A DNA stretch of 64,000 nucleotides from Bacteroidota bacterium (GTDB taxonomy: Bacteria > Bacteroidota > Bacteroidia > Chitinophagales > BACL12), in the NCBI GenBank assembly GCA_016706865.1, contig JADJIS010000003.1:806001-870000 (forward strand), given 5' to 3'. Both the position numbers and the translations under genes were made by a program. The notes beneath the pieces were generated by a model. The model was not told the origin of the DNA. It saw only the letters and a list, made by a program, of their open reading frames with translations, and searched no databases. Below are positions 62,383-64,000 of the stretch, one piece after another; positions within the stretch are counted from its first letter, which is position 1; each line of letters opens with the position of its first letter.

Positions 62383-64000
62383 ATGGACGAATTAACGCAT
62401 CAGCATGCTGTTCAAACCATAAATCCACTTTTCGGACAGGTCGGACATTTATTTGTGATCATCGCATTCATCACCGCTATTTTTGCAGCGGTTTTTTATT
62501 TTTTGTCTGTTCAGTCTAAAAATGATATAGATAAACTGCAGCGAAGAAAGATTGCCCGCACTTTTTTTATAACACATGGTGCTTCTGTAATTGGTATAGT
62601 TGTTACATTATTTATAATGATATTCAATCATCATTTTGAATATCATTATGTTTGGTCGCATTCTTCACAAGATCTGCAAATGAAATATGTTCTTTCCTGT
62701 TTTTGGGAAGGGCAGGAGGGAAGTTTTTTATTGTGGAGTTTTTGGCATGTGGTATTGGGAACCGTATTGTTATTCCGGGCTAAAAATTGGGAAGCTCCGG
62801 TAATGACCATCGTGAGTTTAATGCAGGTTTTTTTAATTACCTATTTATTAGGTATTTATATAACAGACACTGTTCATATCGGAAATTCACCTTTTCTTTT
62901 ATTAAAGGATAAACTTACTTCTGATCCTGTTTTTTTATTTTCTGATTACATGCGTTTTATTCCTGATGGTACAGGATTAAATGCATTATTGCAGAATTAT
63001 TGGATGGTAATACATCCACCGGTTTTATTCTGTGGTTTCGCATCAATTACAATTCCTTTTGCTTTTGGAGTAGCAGGTTTATGGACAAAAAAATATACGG
63101 AATGGATCAAACCTGCAATTCCATATGCATTATTTGCGGGAATGGTTTTGGGAACAGGAATATTAATGGGTGGTGCCTGGGCATATGAGGCTTTAAGTTT
63201 TGGCGGATTTTGGGCCTGGGACCCTGTGGAGAATGCCTCACTTATTCCGTGGTTGATAATAGTTGCAGGTTTGCATAATCTTGTAATTGCAAAAGCAACA
63301 GGTCATGCAACAAGGTCGAGTTTTGTAATGATATTTCTCTCCTTTTATTTTGTTTTATATTCTTCATTTTTAACCAGAAGCGGAATTTTAGGTGATACAA
63401 GTGTGCATGCATTTGTTGAGGAAGGGTTAACAAATCACCTTCTATTATTTTTATTTGTATTTATTTTCATTTCCATTATCCCTTTGATCAGGAGCTGGAA
63501 AAAAATTCCGGTAAAGGAAAAGGAAGAATCTTTATCTTCCAGGGAATTCTGGATGTTCGTGGGCTCCTTGGTATTATTATTTGCAGGAATACACGTGATA
63601 TTTTTTACTTCTATTCCTGTTTTTAATGTGTTATTTGGACATATCAACGATATTTTAGGAACTTCTTTGCGCGATGACATGAGCAAACCTGCGGATGAAA
63701 TTCATTTTTATACCGGAGTTCAGATATGGGTGGGGATTTTAATTGCACTCTTATCAGCTTTTGGGCAATTTTTAAAATATAAAGCAACTGAAAATAAACA
63801 ATTTATCAGGAGTATAGCATCATCTTTAATTTTTGCACTTGTCGCTGCTATAATTAGTTCTATTTTATTAGATAAGATATGGGATATCACTTCTGACCGA
63901 GGAATATTTCATTTAGTTACCAAATATTCTATTTTATTTTTTGCCGGATGGTTTTCTGTCATCGCCAATTTCCAATATCTTATCCGTGTATTAAAAGGTA
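62383..64000 (+). CDS. ccmF: cytochrome c heme lyase subunit CcmF (truncated by window end)
   Basis: Open frame from the ATG at 62383 to the last base (539 residues so far). It is a multi-helix inner-membrane protein with the tryptophan-rich heme-handling WWD motif FGGFWAWDPVENASLIPWL (about residues 270-288), preceded by NYWMVIHPPVLF and GTGILMGGAWAYEAL. Conserved histidines in VWSHSS, IHPP and GLHN regions are candidates for heme ligands. It works with CcmE to attach heme to apocytochromes. The start is 11 nt after the ccmE stop. Confidence 0.95.
   Translation, partial: MDELTHQHAVQTINPLFGQVGHLFVIIAFITAIFAAVFYFLSVQSKNDIDKLQRRKIARTFFITHGASVIGIVVTLFIMIFNHHFEYHYVWSHSSQDLQMKYVLSCFWEGQEGSFLLWSFWHVVLGTVLLFRAKNWEAPVMTIVSLMQVFLITYLLGIYITDTVHIGNSPFLLLKDKLTSDPVFLFSDYMRFIPDGTGLNALLQNYWMVIHPPVLFCGFASITIPFAFGVAGLWTKKYTEWIKPAIPYALFAGMVLGTGILMGGAWAYEALSFGGFWAWDPVENASLIPWLIIVAGLHNLVIAKATGHATRSSFVMIFLSFYFVLYSSFLTRSGILGDTSVHAFVEEGLTNHLLLFLFVFIFISIIPLIRSWKKIPVKEKEESLSSREFWMFVGSLVLLFAGIHVIFFTSIPVFNVLFGHINDILGTSLRDDMSKPADEIHFYTGVQIWVGILIALLSAFGQFLKYKATENKQFIRSIASSLIFALVAAIISSILLDKIWDITSDRGIFHLVTKYSILFFAGWFSVIANFQYLIRVLKG

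Noticed and set aside
1..64000. tRNA genes and prophage remnants
   Set aside because: No cloverleaf-like segment with a TTCGANTC-type arm in a suitable setting and no phage structural or integrase genes were recognised by eye; a covariance search could still find a missed tRNA.

Overview
The window comes from an AT-rich genome of the phylum Bacteroidota. Evidence: several secreted proteins carry a type IX secretion (T9SS) C-terminal sorting domain; a TonB-dependent receptor begins with a carboxypeptidase-D-like plug domain; the clearest promoters carry the TAnnTTTG -7 box with an upstream TTG; Shine-Dalgarno sequences are mostly absent. Order-level placement (Chitinophagales/Saprospirales-like) is a guess. 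No tRNA, rRNA, transposase, integrase or phage gene was seen.

Layout. 1-640: start of a TonB receptor with a Cys/His-rich small secreted protein. 825-2318: dicarboxylate/amino-acid symporter. 2324-7299: a type IIG restriction-modification (R-M) gene plus a small methyltransferase, flanked by two direct copies of a composite non-coding repeat. 7322-8548: MFS exporter. 8867-13723: giant CheB-CheR-PAS-histidine kinase and a receiver-only response regulator. 14025-24435: a complete Kdp potassium ATPase locus (sigma-54 regulator, a 94-aa protein, a 27-aa membrane peptide, kdpF, kdpA, kdpB, kdpC, porin, truncated KdpD, separate kinase). 24646-26853: TPR protein, small conserved protein, T9SS protein. 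27000-32450: a frameshifted second copy of the R-M gene beside a HigB-HigA-SecB-like toxin-antitoxin-chaperone operon. 32472-37230: T9SS surface protein and a secreted TIM-barrel glycosidase. 37364-41379: lipoprotein, MFS transporter, UbiX, two thioredoxin-fold proteins. 41495-43441: Kup potassium transporter. 43883-46318: T9SS protein. 46394-53805: phosphatase, beta-mannosidase, CutC, glycosylasparaginase and GH20 hexosaminidase, which together fit dismantling of the N-glycan core. 53994-58331: FG-GAP/MopE/Ig adhesin-like protein and acyl-CoA carboxylase beta subunit. 58766-58861: SRP RNA. 58994-64000: transaldolase-like aldolase, secreted protein, ornithine aminotransferase, CcmE and CcmF (cut by the window end).

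The most unusual signal is non-coding. Nearly every longer intergenic gap holds short arrays with a strict 7-bp period but many different words (ATGAGTA, CCTCACG, GGAGTCA, TCAATTC, GACATAG, GGGTATC, CTCCTTT, AGAACTC and others). They sit between genes, sometimes run into stop codons, and several end right at promoter boxes. Two arrays are embedded in composite elements with a conserved outer-arm hairpin; the same arms recur, with a different inner stem, in a 68-bp tandem repeat at 43600. A second kind of element, a hairpin followed by an 18-bp near-identical motif, occurs once on each side of the Kdp locus.
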